Assembly: GCA_013396755.1 (NCBI GenBank)
Contig: VWZF01001867.1
Coordinates: forward strand, 62,001 to 126,000
Length of the DNA: 64,000 nt
Direction: 5' to 3'
Source of the DNA: Sclerurus mexicanus
Lineage: Eukaryota > Chordata > Aves > Passeriformes > Furnariidae
The position numbers were made by a program, and so were the translations under genes. Below are positions 1-15,000 of this stretch, in pieces; within the stretch, counting starts at the first letter, position 1, and each line of letters begins with the position of its first letter. A model generated the notes under the pieces. That model was given only the letters and a program-made list of their open reading frames with translations. It made no database searches and had not been told where the DNA came from.

Positions 1-933
1 TCGGTCACTTGAGTACTTTCTTAGTAGGCAGAAAAAACGAATTGCAAGATGCCATTGAACTCCTTCATGGAACAACATAATGAGAAGCAATAGTTGCATC
101 AACTTAGGAGCAAGCATGTATGACAGCCAAACAAAGGCACATCAATTATGTGGGTGGAGGGATTTTTGCAGAACATCGTTTTGTGCAATTCAAAGACATG
201 AAGAGAAAGAATCAATAAATCAACAATATGCACTGAACAGCACTGGGATTGTAGCCCTAAAAATAGCCTAGCAAGAGTTATGTTGAGTGCTATCTGAAAG
301 AGGCTTATAATTCCATTCATTTTGAGCACTCTTTGCAAAAAGAAAGGATAATATCAAGACACCTGACTCCCTCAACAACTTCTCCTAGAAGAAATATCTC
401 ATTGGCCAATTGCTCAAGTCAATTAGAAGATATAGGAATATTCTCTCCAACACTGTTCATACGTCTTCCTCACTTACGTGCCAAATAAGCAGTTTGGTTA
501 GGAGATAAGTAGGTATGGTCAGAGCAAGAGCAAAAGCAGGGTGAGGAGCAGTAGGAGGAGTGAAGAAGTCAACATTGTAACAATCACACAAGGCAGTGAA
601 GAACATGCAAAGAGACACCGGGACTGCTCTGAAATATGTATTTTTGTCCAGATTTTTTGTGAAGGAATTCCACAAGCATGTGAAACTTCATAGTCATTTT
701 CCATTCCTCATTAAGTATAGGAACGTTTTAGATATCTTGGGTTGGAAATATATTTCTTCAGAAGTCAAATCCACAAAGAAACTCAGCCACTCCAGAACTG
801 CTCAGGATTTGACAAATATTAAAAGAGAGTGGAAACAGGAAGATGGTAGTGAGCTACTCTGTTTCCGTCCATGAAGTCAGGAATACGAAGGCGTGCTCTG
901 TAAAACATGAGAATGAAGTGAACAGTAGTGTGT
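1..933. other. Intergenic, nothing recognised
   Basis: AT-rich sequence before the first CR1 copy. Open frames of 60-92 codons on both strands have no recognisable domain and overlap one another. Confidence 0.6.
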
Positions 934-1793
934 AATACCTTTGTCAATGATACAGACAGTGAGATAAAGGGCACCCTCAGCAAATTTGCAGGTGACACCA
1001 AGCTGTGTGGTGCACCTGAAGGATGGGATGCCATCCAAAGGGACCTGGAAAAGCTCAGGAAGTGGGTCTGTGTGAACGCCACAAAGTTTACAGCAACACA
1101 ATACAAGGTCTTTCAGCTGGGTCGGGACAACCCTCAGTATCAATACAGGCTGGAAGGTAAAGGAACTAAGAGTAACCCTGACGAGAAGGATTTGAGGGTA
1201 TTGGTGGATGAGAGGCTGGACATGAGCCAGCAGTGTGCATCTGCAGCCAATCATATCCTGGTCTGTGTCACCAGCAGTGTGACCAGAAGGTTAAGGGAGG
1301 TGATTCTGCTGCTCTGCTCTGCTGAGACCCCACCTGGAGTGCTGTGCTCCGCACAGAAAAGACACGGACCTGTCGAAGCAGATCTGGAGGAGGGTCACAA
1401 AGATGATCAAAGGGCTGGAGCAGCTCTGCTATGATGACAGAATAAGAGAGTTGGGTTGTTCAGCCTCGAGAAAAGAAGACCTTGGGGAGACCTTAGAGCA
1501 ACCTTCCAGTACCTAAAGCGGGCCTATAAGAAAGCTGAGTACAAACTTTTTAGCAAGGCCTTTGCAATAGGATGTAGACTAAGGGTTTTAAACCAAAAGA
1601 GGGTAGATACAGACTAGATAAAAGGAATAAACTTTACACAGTGAAGGTGGTGAAACACTGGAACATTTTGACTAGAGGTGGTAGATGCCCCAACCCTGGA
1701 AACACCCACGATCAGGCTGGACACATTGAAGGGGAGGTGGACTAGATGCCTTTTAACAGTCACTTCCAACCCAAACCATTCTATAATTCTATG
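934..1793 (+). mobile_element. CR1 LINE fragment, 5'-truncated, with 3' end
   Basis: The translated + strand contains CR1 reverse-transcriptase C-terminal motifs: LSKFAGDTKLCGAPEG (the F-A-D-D box has become F-A-G-D), AIQRDLEKLRKW and DLRVLVDERLDMS. The sequence then runs to the standard CR1 3' tail (ggtggactagatgcc, cacttccaacccaaaccattctataattct). Stops and frameshifts interrupt it, so it is a dead copy. Confidence 0.9.
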
Positions 1794-4700
1794 TACAACA
1801 AAACAATGAACTAGAGAGCACGATCAAAGCAGAAGAATCCAAAGCTTAGCTACATGGGGTGGCTCTCTGAGCAACAAGATCTGGAGACAGTGAGCTATGA
1901 TTAGGTGTTTAATAACTGCTCAGAGTGCACTCACTAGGGGGTGCTTTGGGATTGACTTTTTGTTTGCTGCCTTTTGATGCAGAGTGTGGGATGGTCAAAG
2001 TAGCTGCATCAATGCTCAGTTACTGCCTGGAGTACTTAACAAACATGCCTTTTTGGTGTTTTCTCAAGTGCATGTATTATGGTAAGAGCAGTAACATTTC
2101 TTCAATCTTCTCAGAGCATTAGTGAGAACAAATAAAAATGGAAAACAGCACAATTAAGACTCTTAAATAAGAACAGTTACACTGCAAAGCCCTGAAGGAA
2201 ATCACACTTCTTTTTAATGTGTACATGTATTTGGCACTTTAGTTATGAATCTTTAAGATTTGGGTTGTTCATCTTTCCAGTTTTTAGTAATCAAAATACA
2301 ACTGGAATGCGCTGTAAGAAACTACTTTGTGCAAAATTGCTTGTGGAAGACTAGAATAGCATCTGAAATACCAAATCACCTACAGGTGCTATAGAGACAG
2401 ATGATATCCTAAAAATAACCTAAAAAAATAAAATTCAAACTGCAGCCTTTATTAGTTTCCTGACCAGGCTTACCAGTGGGACCCCCACTACTGGGCCCAT
2501 TGGCACAGCAGTGGAGGAGGCACATGATTCCGTAAATGGCTTAAAGTGACCAGTGGCAACAAAGAAGTTCAGAGTGCTACTGAAAAAATGTACATTAAAT
2601 ATAGCACAGTAAAATAAATCTTGTGAAAGTTTTATGTCTTTGTAGCACTGCACATTTGTGCAATTGCTTAGAATACAGCAATGATTTTATCTCATGCTTC
2701 GCCGGAGAGCACCCAGAGGAACACGTTACGCATGTGCTTGGTGGCCACTAGCAGTGGTATGAGAAACCAAACCTTACAAGAAGTTATGAAGGATGGCCAC
2801 AGATATTTGAAGGATATAAGGAACAGTTTCTTAGGACAATATAGAACAAAGATATTTAAAGTATGGAAATATATGGAACAATACAAAAAATCCCTTAATG
2901 ATCTTAAGGATTTGCAATAGACACAGCAAGGCAGTAATGGCTTTGATGTCATGGAGTTCCTTTAGACAGAGACCAGAGCACTGGAGAATAACAATGATGA
3001 AAAAAGACCTTCAATTTCTATGATTTGGGCATTCTCTTTCATCACTTGATCAACTTCTACATAGTCTATAGAAAAAAGAGAGATACAAAAAGAAAAGAAA
3101 TACAGAAGGCACCACAGCTTATGCTAAAATACAGACATAATTTAATAAATTTAAAAGCCTTTTATCTTCATGCAAAAGATTTCTCCCTTTACTGTTTCTT
3201 GGATCTATCACATTTGCTGTCTTTTGCCATATTTTGCATGATGGAGCAATTTTCTAGTAAACTCTCTGGGACAACACTTTTGTCCTGTATTTGTTAATAC
3301 ATTGCACAGAATACTGAAACTTTTGTCCTTTTTAGGTCCCCAAGCAGTAGCACTGAAAAAAACCTGATGAAAAGGGTATTATCTTGCACATTTTAAAGCT
3401 GCAGGTGATGTGCCTTATATTTGTGTTGCTGCTCTTTTCTTTCTGTGAAGGCAAATATTTATCTTGAGAGCTCAACTAACACATAGAAGCAGCAGGGTAT
3501 CCCACACAGTACAGTGCTACACTAAAAACTCCCTCAAAATCCCCTCTTAAAGGTTATTTACTGTCCTTGACCTTCACTGTCCTTTGGGAAGAAAAATAAA
3601 AATGGCCTTAGCTTTGCTAGGCAGTGGCAAAAGCTAACCAAACTCACTTTCACTTCCATTTCCAGCATGTGTGTTGCCTTCTGATCAAGACTGCTGCTCC
3701 CTGGGAGCTTAACCCAAATCTGAGACATTTCCCGCAGGACCTCTGGGTGTACTGACACAGTAACTCCGTGTCAACTTCAAGTTTTAGCTAATCTGGGGTT
3801 CTCCAGAATTTACCTTCAGCATCCCAGTCATATTTTGACCTGCTTAGCCTGGCATTTTATGGTAAACTTTTGACAGTAAAGCATGACCAAATTCCTTTAG
3901 ACAAAGAGAAATTTTCCAATAGTAAAGAGGGCTTTTACTCCATTCTACCTTCTTCTTAAATAGAAACACTGTATATTGCACTGCTTTTAGCTCCACAGCA
4001 ACATACTTATGAACAAACAAACAAAAAAATTCTCCTAGTAGATATTATTCTTTTTACCAAATCAGCAACAACACAAACCGAGCTCTACCATTGACTTGCA
4101 TGATATAAGATTGAGTGGGTTGAATGCATTTTACATTTATAAGATCAAGATATTTAATGTATAAAAATCAAGATAGTGCTCTTAAAAATGAAACATTACA
4201 GTTGCAAGACGATTCCAAGAAAAAAGCTTTCAATAAAACATATTTACATCTAACTGACCCATACACAGAAGTATCCTCATAAACATTTTGCAGTTAAGCA
4301 ACCTAAAGTTACTTTAAAAAGAAACTGTCAATAATTTCTAAAACAGAGTATAAAAAGATGTCGTTTTGATCCTTGTGAGTATACTTTATTTGTCCTTGAA
4401 AAAAATATATCCAATATACCTTTCAAAATGATTTATTATGTGTTATTGTTACAGTGTTCAATATTGTTCAATACTGAACTACTGTACTGATTACCACTCT
4501 CCCAGTCTGCTTTACTTCTATCATGTGCTTTTATTTACCACCTGAGGCAAAAACATTTTAATTGGTTTAGGGAAGCTTGAACTCTCTTTTATCAATGACA
4601 CATTTCATCAAAATCAAACTAAGCCAGGAACTGTACATACTCTCCCAGTGTTGCAAAGGAATGGGTTCGTTTGAGGGCTTAAGTTTGGAAATGGATCTCT

Positions 4701-7700
4701 GCAGTGTAAATTACTTAATCACTCGAATAGCAACAGCAGAACATCTTGATTTCATTCCTCTTCCTTTTCTTTTTAATAGTAAGAAAATTTATAAACAGAT
4801 TGCACTAACTTTCTATATCTTAATTTTATTCTAGACTTACACATTCTACAAATTGACACAAAATTTGTACTGTGTATCTATCAAAGATTTGGAATGTAAC
4901 ATTGCATCATTTACAGTACTGCAAGCGAAAGACAGAACTAAATTAGGTACCAACGTCTGATTTATGAAGTTTCTGTTAAAACCATCATCATGCCTGTTCC
5001 TGAAAGACTGCATCTCATGGAAGGGGCCCACACTGGAGCTGTTCCTGTGGGAAGAACTCACATTTTAATAGTTTGTTTCCTTTCACAGTTACATACTTGT
5101 TTCTCTCACACCTAGTAAGGAACTTAGAAAAATGAAGTGTAATGAGGATGGTATTTTTCAGTGGACTTTTATGCTATTTATCCATTTCTGCATTAGAAAC
5201 ATACATGATACAAATATCTAAGGCAGTTAGTCTTGAAACCAGATATTGGCAGCTATTATGCACTTTAGGATGATTATACATCTTGGATGATCAATCTTCA
5301 AGCTTTTCCTTTTAGACCTGCCATAACAATATGGCTTAGAGAAGCTTTTGAATGCTCTAGTTGGAGCTGAATATATCATGCAGGTGATTATTTTGGTGAA
5401 GATTCTCAGTTAGCTTTAGATGCAAGATAAAACTGATCTCTCCCATTTTTTCAACTGTTCATGATTCTAAAGAAGCATTTGTATCCAAAACCTCCACAGA
5501 TGAAGACAGCGTTCAATCCTGGGAATCAATACTGAGATATGGAGAACAGGGTTTATATTTCAAAAGACCAAGTAGACTTTCTATTGCCTTCAGTGTTCCA
5601 GGTGAGTGGCTGGAGGACCATCTGGTAAAAGTCTGCCAGAGTTCTAAGCTGACACAAAACTGAAGGTCTGGCACCAGCATTTGTGCCAAGTTTCATACTA
5701 ACAGAAATTTGGACAGGTATTGAATGATGTACTTGGCATCCAACACCAAAATATTTCCAACACCATCCTAAGAAAGATTTTTATCTCATTTATTCAGTAA
5801 AAGGAGAAAGACCATCTTCTGTCTCAGGAACTACTACTGGTATTTGTGTGATTGTTATAAAAAGTGAACACATAATTTTAAATAACTGTGAAAGAAGTTT
5901 TGCTTTGGTTCTTGAATTTTGATCTATAACACAGTTTTGTTGACAAGTCATAAGTACAAAAAAATGACAGTCCTTCAAAACTATTTGTTGAAAATCCATC
6001 CAAATTTGGGCCTCTTTGGCCTTAAGATTCTGATCAGATAAATTGATATTACTCTATTTGTCTACCATTCACCGTTATATATAAGAAGATAATATATTTT
6101 CCATGCTTATTAAAACCTTCCTGGTAAAAGTGTTAAAATATTTGTAAAATGTATTTTCAATTTTACTTTAAAAATACTCCAAAAACACAGTGCAGGAGAC
6201 AATGCTTACAGACAATAACCAATTTTTGTACTGAATCCTAATTTAGTCCAGTAATCTAAAATACTCATTTTGACATACAAAAACATAGAGTCAAGAAGGG
6301 AAATCAAATACGGCAGACCATGCCTATTAAGAAGCTCAAAGACAGCAACAGACACAGCTACAGCAGGACCTATATGCAAACAGCAAGATTGCTATAACAT
6401 TTGGTAACATGGGGAACATTTGACATGTTATTATTTCATAGTCTTTACTTACACAAACCCAGTTCAAAGGAGCGCACTGTAAAATTACACTCTGTGGTTT
6501 CCTATAAGGCCTGGCTGATCTTACATAAAACAACGTGTTGAAACTAAACTAGATCCTATGATTTGTAATATTCTTTCCATGTTATTTATTATACTGAATT
6601 ACTTTAGATATATACTGTATATATTTAATATTAATCTCTGGATTGTTTTGAGTTAGCACATTATTTCTTAAATTCTATTCCCTTTCTTTTCTTTTGTTTA
6701 TGGGGTGCAGTAAATCCTTATTGTTTCCCTTTTTTCATTTTACAAGGTAAAAACTGTTCTTAACGCCTCACATTATGGGTATAAAAATGGAAGTTGATGG
6801 AATACACTGTTATGATTTATACAACTTCAACCAGAACTGTCTGTGTATTTAATCCCATAGTGAGACTATAATGGCTCTACAACTACCATTTATTTCTGAA
6901 TAGAATTATTTGATACCATAAACAAATATATAACTTTGGTGGGGGGGAGACCATTACAAGACAGAAAACAAAGAAAGGCTAGAAACAGATCCATTACCAT
7001 GTGCAACAGTTAACCTATCTGAAATCAGACTTTAGACTTGAGTATATACGTTGTACACTGGTTTTGTCTTGGTGCTTTTCCTCTCTGGAGCACTAGCCTG
7101 AGAGAACAAAGATGATTCCATAACTAACCTGCATACAAACTTTTCTCTTTTAAGCTTTCAAATACTGGACTGCCAATGGGGAAAATCAAAAAGCCTGTTA
7201 ATTTTCTAGCTAGTAATGAAGTGGGAAGGCACCAAGAGACTTCAGCTCAAGTAGGAAACTGTCAAGCTGTTAATCAAAGCACTCGATATACAATTTACCC
7301 TACCTCTGTATGTAGCTGTTGACTAAAGAGAGCTTAGTTTCAATGAAATGACTGCACCTCTGCACTGAAGATGGGACTTCAAAAAATCCTAGCAAACTTC
7401 TCTCAACGGGAAGAATACACATCATCATCATCATCACCACTGTCATCCTAATCACAATTAGCCTGGGAAAAAAAGCCAAAATGATAGGAGCAAAAAGTCT
7501 AGGTGTCAGATGGATCACCATCACTTTGTGAAACAGTTAAATGATGTGATTATCTGCAATATGAAAGTGAATGCAATTACTAGAAAGCTCTTATGAGAGA
7601 AGTTATCAAATGAAATATCAAAAAGATATAGAGAAGATTAAATACGTACAATACTGTTCATGCACTTCTAAGACTCAAGTAACATACTACACAGATGAAA

Positions 7701-7984
7701 ATTCACAACTCATTTCTTCTTCTTTCCTTTTAGTGGTTTCATTTTTATATTGTCCCCTGTAAAACAAAAGTCCATTGACCTGTACTTTCCACTTGAAAAA
7801 CTGGAATGAAGAGAGACAGATCTCTCTTACTGGCATCAGTCCATACGTATTCAATGACTACCATGTAATGAATCCTTTAGAATAAGGTCAGTTGGAAGGA
7901 ATCACTGGAAAACACACCAATGTGCTAATCAGTGTAGGTCCATTTAGATCCACACACTGAAGCCAGTGGCTAGTCGAGTGTCAA
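1794..7984. other. Intergenic AT-rich stretch, no gene recognised
   Basis: No long open frame, no splice-linked coding exons and no clear repeat family were seen. The only part with more CpG and coding-like text is a 79-codon frame at 2681-2920 that I do not recognise. Confidence 0.55.
7417..7450. repeat. CAT microsatellite
   Basis: Short trinucleotide run (catcatcatcatcatcacc) in upstream intergenic DNA. Confidence 0.85.
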
Positions 7985-9020
7985 GTATCTCCTTGGATGG
8001 AGATTCCACAACTGTACAGGTCACCTGTTGCAGCAACCTCTCAGGGCAAAGGTTTTCCCCTTGTAACCCGTTTTCTAAATTCTGGTCAAAATCTCTTGTC
8101 CTCCCACTGTGCACCCTGCAAAGATTTTAGCTCTGTCTCCTCAACACTCTCCTGTGAGGCAGTCATATAGAGCAGTAAGATTCCCCCATGGCAACAGCTG
8201 CCTCTTCTTAGGACCCAACAAATCTCTCCTTGTACACCATGTGCTACAGCCCCCTCCACATCAAAATGGCCCTCTGATGCACTCACTCCACTATGTCAAT
8301 GTCTTTTCTGTGTTGAGGAGTCCAGAACTGGACACACCACTCCAGATGTTGTCCCACAAGTGCCAGATAAAGGGAACCAACGAACACTTCCCTCCAGCTG
8401 CTCTCTACACTCCCAGTGCAGCCCATGATGCAGCTGCCCTTTGCCAGAAAGGCACACTGGTGACTGTGTGCAACTCACTGCCCACAAGGGCCTTGGGTCC
8501 TTTCCTACAAAGCTGCTTCCTAGCCAGCCAGTGCTGCACTGTCCTGTTGCAAGGACTTATTCCATGCTTGATGCAGGACTTTGCATTTGCCTTTGGCAAC
8601 ATTCATGTGGTTCCTGACAGCTCATTTCTGGAGCCTAAGTAAGTTTCTCAAAGAGCAGCCCTGCACTTCAGTGTACTGAACACTCTTCCCAATACATGTA
8701 TCTCCAATTGGCAAGGGATGCACTTGATCCAGTCATCCAAGTTGCTACTGAGAAGAAACATGGATGGCATCAATCCCTGAGTCAAGCCACCCATAACCAG
8801 CTGCCAGGTGAGCTTTGTACCAGTGATCACTACCCTTAGAGCTCAATGGTTGAAATACTTTTTCACCCATCTTACTATCTATTTATTCAGGTCACAGTTC
8901 ACCAGTTTGGCAGTAAAAACACTAGGTGCACTGTTAAAGGCCTTGCTAAATTCAAGGTATTCAACATTCACTGCTCTACCCTTATTGGCTTAGCCAGCCA
9001 GTCATCTCATCACAGAATAG
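7985..9020 (-). mobile_element. Old CR1 LINE fragment, antisense
   Basis: Read on the minus strand, this stretch follows the CR1 ORF2 tail and 3' region. The left end (ggagattccacaactgtaca, then cctgttgcagcaacctc) is the reverse of the usual CR1 3' segment. The middle (tctgtgttgaggagtccaga, then cccatgatgcagctgccctt) matches the reverse of the RT thumb region. It is much more diverged than the copy at 934-1793. The 177-codon + strand open frame inside it is not a gene. Confidence 0.8.
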
Positions 9021-12000
9021 AAAGCAGAGGACCCTCCCAGGCCACATGGCACAGAAGATATATGGCTAACCTAAAGAAAGCTTACCACAGATGAGAAGCA
9101 GCCAGAGTGCACAGGAAGCAGTTGCTCGGCAACTGTTTCCAACTGGTGCAAATTAGAAAATAAAAATAAAAATACAGAAATCTGGGAAGCCATAAGCAGT
9201 TTCTTGCAGGCCTCGCATTTTCTCCCGAAACTTTGTTGGGAAACTTCTCTGTTCCCAAGGCTGCTGCTCATTGCAAACACAATGCCTCCTGAATTTCAAA
9301 AAAAAGGAGTCAGGATTTTAATTTGGTCTGTCAGTATGGCAACTTCTCATGCAAATACAACACTGGAAGCTCAGAAGTGTAAGATTCTGAGGGTATACAT
9401 CCTCATCACTTACTGCCTGAATTGAATGTATTTCTTCACTAAAAGACACAGAGCTTGTTGAAAATTTCACCATGCTAAGCTGCATTTCTTTTCAATGTCA
9501 TATCAAAAAAGTTCCAAGCCAAAAATGTTTCTCTGTCGTCATGCAATTCATCATAGCGGTAACTTACATTCACACCTGCTGATGAACTCCTGAGTTTTGT
9601 CTTCAGTTGCACTGCTCCAGAATGAAGCTATCACAGAAAGAGGAGAGGAAAGCTGCACTAGGACTTCTCTGTACATATGTAATACTGCTGAAAGTATATT
9701 AATGCTAAATGCTTATGAAGATTTTTAAAACAAAAAAATTAGTGAGGTAATAGGAGAGACAAATGGATTTTGAAACTCATCCATAAGCACTTCAAGCAAT
9801 GCTAAATTTTGTAAAACACTATACAAGCATGTACCATATGTCAAATTGCAGAACAGGCTCTGACACTACCAGTTTCATACAATTTAATAACAAGCATTTA
9901 AACTTCAACCATTTCTAGTAACTCAAATGACAAGATGTTTGAATATCAGACTGTCTCCTCTGTTTTCCACAGCCAGCCATCTTAAGATGAAAATTGCCAT
10001 AATACTTTAGATTTATCTGCTGATTATTTTTTAACAGCAGTGTTAGCAGCAGTACCACTGTTGTGCTGAATGAGAAGTATTTTTTTTACCCTTAATGTTC
10101 AGAAGTTCATATATTTTTTCTAAGAACATGTAATACATAAAGCTGCTTAGTATATTTCAAAGAAGCACAAGGGAAGTAAGAAGAGAAAAAAACCCACCTC
10201 TTAACAGGCTCAGGCCTTTCTAGAATTGAGTTTCAGAAAACACGAAGAAAACTAAATTTGGCAAATTTAAAATATGGCAAAATTTAAAAAAAACCCCCAC
10301 CTTTCTAATACTTGCAGTTATGATCCATAAGGACCATGAATTATTCCAACTATTTTATTGCAGGAATATATGGTTTTAAATAACAAAGGAATGTTGTGTT
10401 GAGGAAATGCTCCTATTCATCTGCACAGTTTTTAACCGAGAGGGGAATAAGGTATTGAGGATATGTTCCGAATTAATCTAGACAGTTCTAGATCATAATT
10501 ATCCCTTGAAGCTTTGATGTTTACCAGTTGCTACTTAGTATGACAGGAGAGAGGTTATTAGATTTTACTAGTCTTTATTCTTCTGTTTTTTAAAAAAAAT
10601 AAGCAAATGGGAAGAAAACAAAAATATCAGCATAATTTTGATTGTGAAGAAATTTAAAAGGAGAAAAATCCAAACCAAACCCTAAAATGGTTTATATGTT
10701 CAAGAATAAAAGTTGTCAGTAAAAATCCCAACAGTTTGTAAAATAGAGACAAGTCATGGTTATTGTGGGAAACTGTAAATTTAAATCCTTCACTTTGTGT
10801 GTTCCAAAGCAGATGTTCAGCTGCTACAAATCAGCAAAACTCCCTGACCCTTAATTTCTTAACCACAGGAATGTGCCAAGGATTTTTTTTTCACTGAATT
10901 TAGTTAAACTAAGTAGCAGTATTCTAGCTATTCTAAGAACTACAACACCCTCTATTGGGCAAAGAATTTTCATTCAAATATGGTAGACCAATTAATTTCA
11001 ATGATCTGAAGCAACCACTGGTTGCATCCTTCCAAAGGTCGAACTTCAGCGCATGATGCACTCATATACAACCTGCAAGAATTTAAAAAAGAGTAACATT
11101 TAGATTAATACTTGGGAGACATAACAATGCTTAGGGATGGAAAATTTAAAAAACACAAGTATCATTAAACATAAGTATGGTAGATGAAAAGGAGATGAAA
11201 ACCAGTTTGTCACACTTTTAGGAAAGAGTAGTTCGAAACAGAAAACGTGTAAGAATAAGAATTTAGGGAGCATGACACTTCAATCGTTTCAATTGCCACA
11301 CTTAGAGAAGGAGATTCCTGCCCCTCTTGTACAGACAGCAATCTGAACCAGTTCTTCATTCTGCATTCTTCCAACACATCACCTGCTGGGCGACAAAACT
11401 TCCCCAGTAAAACCAACTTCTCAATCTCATCAAGATAAGAAGTAGCGCTAGTCTAAATACTTCGTTGGCACTTTCTGCAGGAAACCAGTCTTTTTAGATG
11501 ACTGGAACTTTCCTGTTCAATTTTGACTAAATCATACACATTTAATTCTTTTAATATTTCAATGCAATTACTATATTTCAATTCAGCTTTGTTGAAATCA
11601 AACAATTCGGTTTTTTGCATCAAATAACTTTTTAGTTTGAAATGTAGTTCACATAACTAAAGTTGATGACTCCACACACCTTTTATCTTTTCCTCTGTGC
11701 ATTGTCACTTCTAGGTAAACTCTGCAATTAACCAGAGGGCACTGACCACACAGCAAGTTACTAGCCCATTCACATTGTACTGAGCTTGCCTGAGCCACTT
11801 CTAACTAATATGACAGAGATATAGTATTAGTACCACTGTGTTGGAACCAGACATTCTTAATTTAATTATACTCTTAATAGTCTTAATAATTACAGACTTT
11901 TTCTTGACAATTACAATACCTTTTTTTTTTTCCTTTTGCTCCCAGAAAAAATTGCAGTCTGTAATCCAAAGGTGTTTGCCATGAGCCACACTCTGAGTGA

Positions 12001-15000
12001 CCATATAAGGATGACAGATGGGTAAATCTACCTGTCTCTGTAAGATCATTTTATTTGAAAATAATAGAAATCCTCAGTATACTTTGGGAGAGAAAAGACA
12101 ACTCTTGTCTTTAAACAATGTGAAAATGCCATGGTAACTTGGAAAAAGTGAGGAAGTGACTGTTTCTAAAATAGTCCATTTTCTGTCATACTTTTTTTCC
12201 CACACACACTAAAATACAAACTGAAATACAACAGTGAGTGGAATTGTTATGTGCTGATGTAGCCCGTACTATGAACACAGGGGTATTCACTCATTGGTGT
12301 TCCAGGAGTTTTAGCTCCAGTAGCTTACCTACAACAAATCTATTGTCTTTAGCATTTAGACACTATATATAAGTTATATACACAAGAAATAACTCTGTTT
12401 TACCTTGCTATATGGGCTATCACAGACCATTGTGATTGTTCAGAAATTCCTTCCCATTCCACAAGGATGTCAATCCCAAATATCCACAAGCACAGGACAA
12501 TCACTAGCTTGTTTACTTTCATCAACAGATTCTGAGGGCAAATATCTACCAAGAAATTGCCCATTTTCTCTTTTCTGTAAATTCAATAGGAGTCAGTCAC
12601 CTAAGAACTTTTTCAAATCTAGCACTGATTCATCATTTCAAAAAAGAGAAAATGAGACACACGAGAGCCTTCTGTTTCTTAGACTTGGAATCTAACTTCT
12701 CAGAGAATTGGGTGCTAATACACAGGTCAAAATATAAGTTTTACTCTCTTCTCAAAATAAGGAGGCCTAAGGAGAAGCAAAAGGGGCCATGCAACTATCA
12801 GGACCATAGTATATTGCTTGACATCTGAAGAGTTTAATTTTTGTGCCCCAGTTTCCCTCCCCATCTTCCTGCTGGCAGAAAGAAACTTACTCTGCCCATT
12901 CCCTGCACTGTAAGGCCTTTTCCTTTGCCCAACAAAAAACCCTGCAGGGCTATCCCAATTCAGGATGGGGACACTGGGCAGATGAGCAAGATGCCACATT
13001 CTTGTCTTTTACATATAGTGACTCACTGTCTAACCCAAGCAAAAAACAGGGATCAGCATGTCACTTTGCCATCACTGCTACTACAATTATCTTTACCTCT
13101 TAAGCAAGCATTAGTTGGCAGAATTGACGTCAGCCAGAGTCCTGAAGTCACCTCTGCTGCAAGAGACAGAGCAATCAGCATTTTGTAAGCTGGTGACATT
13201 CGTTATTCCCCAGACACAAATGTGCACACAATAGAATTCTGAATGTGACTTTTGATACTAAAATTTCTTCTGAGAGCAAACATGTGTAACACTTCATGTT
13301 GCACTATAAACAAAGTCCAGATACATTCACATCAGTAGGAAGCAGCTATCCAAACAGGTAGACAACTAAACGCTTTTATGATTTGGTTCACCACAATGTT
13401 TCAACTTCTTAATAGCATTTTTTCTATACAGACCTGACAGTTTGATTTTTGTTTTGTTGGGGTAAGGCGGCAGAGGGACAGGGTGAGGTAATTAAAAGAT
13501 GGGAGCAAACAGAAAAACTTCAATTTTAGGAATAATTTCTACCTCCTCAGAACAATTTAGTAACACAACACCACTGTGACTCCCTTTGGAGCTGTTTGGA
13601 CTACGTAGCCTTGCATTTATTAATGTTTTTTCTACCACTCAAGCTAGTATTTTTAAAGACAAGTAAGGCAAATCTCCTTCAGTGTAGATGAACTTCACTG
13701 AGATTTGTCTGGCAAAACCTTACAAGGTCTGTATCTTTTACTGCTATCTGTCACCAGTTTATAGCAGGAAACCCATAAATTCTCAGTTAATCCAAAAACT
13801 TTTCTCACGAAGAGACTTAATCCTTGAAAAATAAATTAAGCAAACAAAAAGGGATTGCACACATATAGAGTATATAAAAGTGCACATTAAGTCACCAAAC
13901 CAACCACATGATGGCAGTCCAACATAAAAAACGGAAAAAATGCATTTAATAGAAACTATTTGAAAAAGTGGTTAAAAATCTATGCATACTACTTAGAACA
14001 TAACTTAACAATGCTGTAGGGCAGTAATTTTCAATCTTTCTTGATTTGCATGCCTCAATATTTTAAGGTGTCGAATATGCAAATGCAGATATGTCTGATG
14101 TTTATTTATCTTTCATGAAGCCCAGGCTTTATAGTACAGTTCCTACATCCCAGAGTCCACAGAAACAACATTTAAAGACCAGTTTAATCATATTACAAAA
14201 TACTATTTTCATGTATTACCATGCAGATATGCACTCTATTCCTTCAGAGTTCTGACTCCAATCCACTTTCATTTATTTCTGAAATACAGCATAGATGACA
14301 AACTGGTATTAGACACAAGTGAGTTTGTAATTTCTCCTAATCCTCCTTTTTAGTTTCCTCCTCGCTAACTGCAACTCAACTGACTACATAAATTTACACA
14401 CAAATCTTCTGTCCAAATCTTTGGTATGCATATGCAACGTATCACTAGCTGATGAATGTCCAACACTTAAAACATGATCAGTGAGAGATCAAAAATCATA
14501 ACTGATGTCATCCACCGCCTCATTTGCTCGGATTTGGTGGGTTTTGCTATAGCTGACTGTACAGTTTGCCTTTTCCCATCTGTATTAGTGAGGCTAATGA
14601 TTTCAGTGGTATTTACAAAATAATTTCCTAACGCTTTTCCTAACCAGCACACGGCAGATTGTTCCAGTTGGCACATATCCCTAAAATCGCTCTCTTGTTC
14701 CTAGATTCATTAATTTTTATTTTTCTATATTGAACTCCATGTGCTATATGCCAACCAAATGAAGATAGGTCAAATCACTTTACGTCTTGTATCTCTCATT
14801 ACTGTCTTTGCTTTTGTCAGTATTGTGAGTAACTCTAAAGATTTGTTTTCTCACATCAAATTATATGGAGCAAATTAGCAATATCAGGGTTGCACAGCAG
14901 TTGCTGGTGAAAGCATTTTTACACAACTCAAGGCATTAGCTTCAAACCTGTCATTGCTACACAAAAATACTGCTACTGCACCAAAATGTGGCTATTTGTC

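Noticed and set aside
928..1434. A 168-codon open frame as a possible gene
   Set aside because: It is the reverse-transcriptase tail of a truncated CR1 element, not a host gene.
7417..7450. CAT repeat as a CRISPR-like or regulatory array
   Set aside because: Simple microsatellite with no spacer structure.
8109..8642. A 177-codon + strand open frame
   Set aside because: It lies antisense inside an old CR1 copy; the sequence is explained by the repeat.
14070..14090. Octamer-type word ATGCAAAT as a regulatory site
   Set aside because: A single 8-base word is expected by chance in a window this size and has no supporting context.
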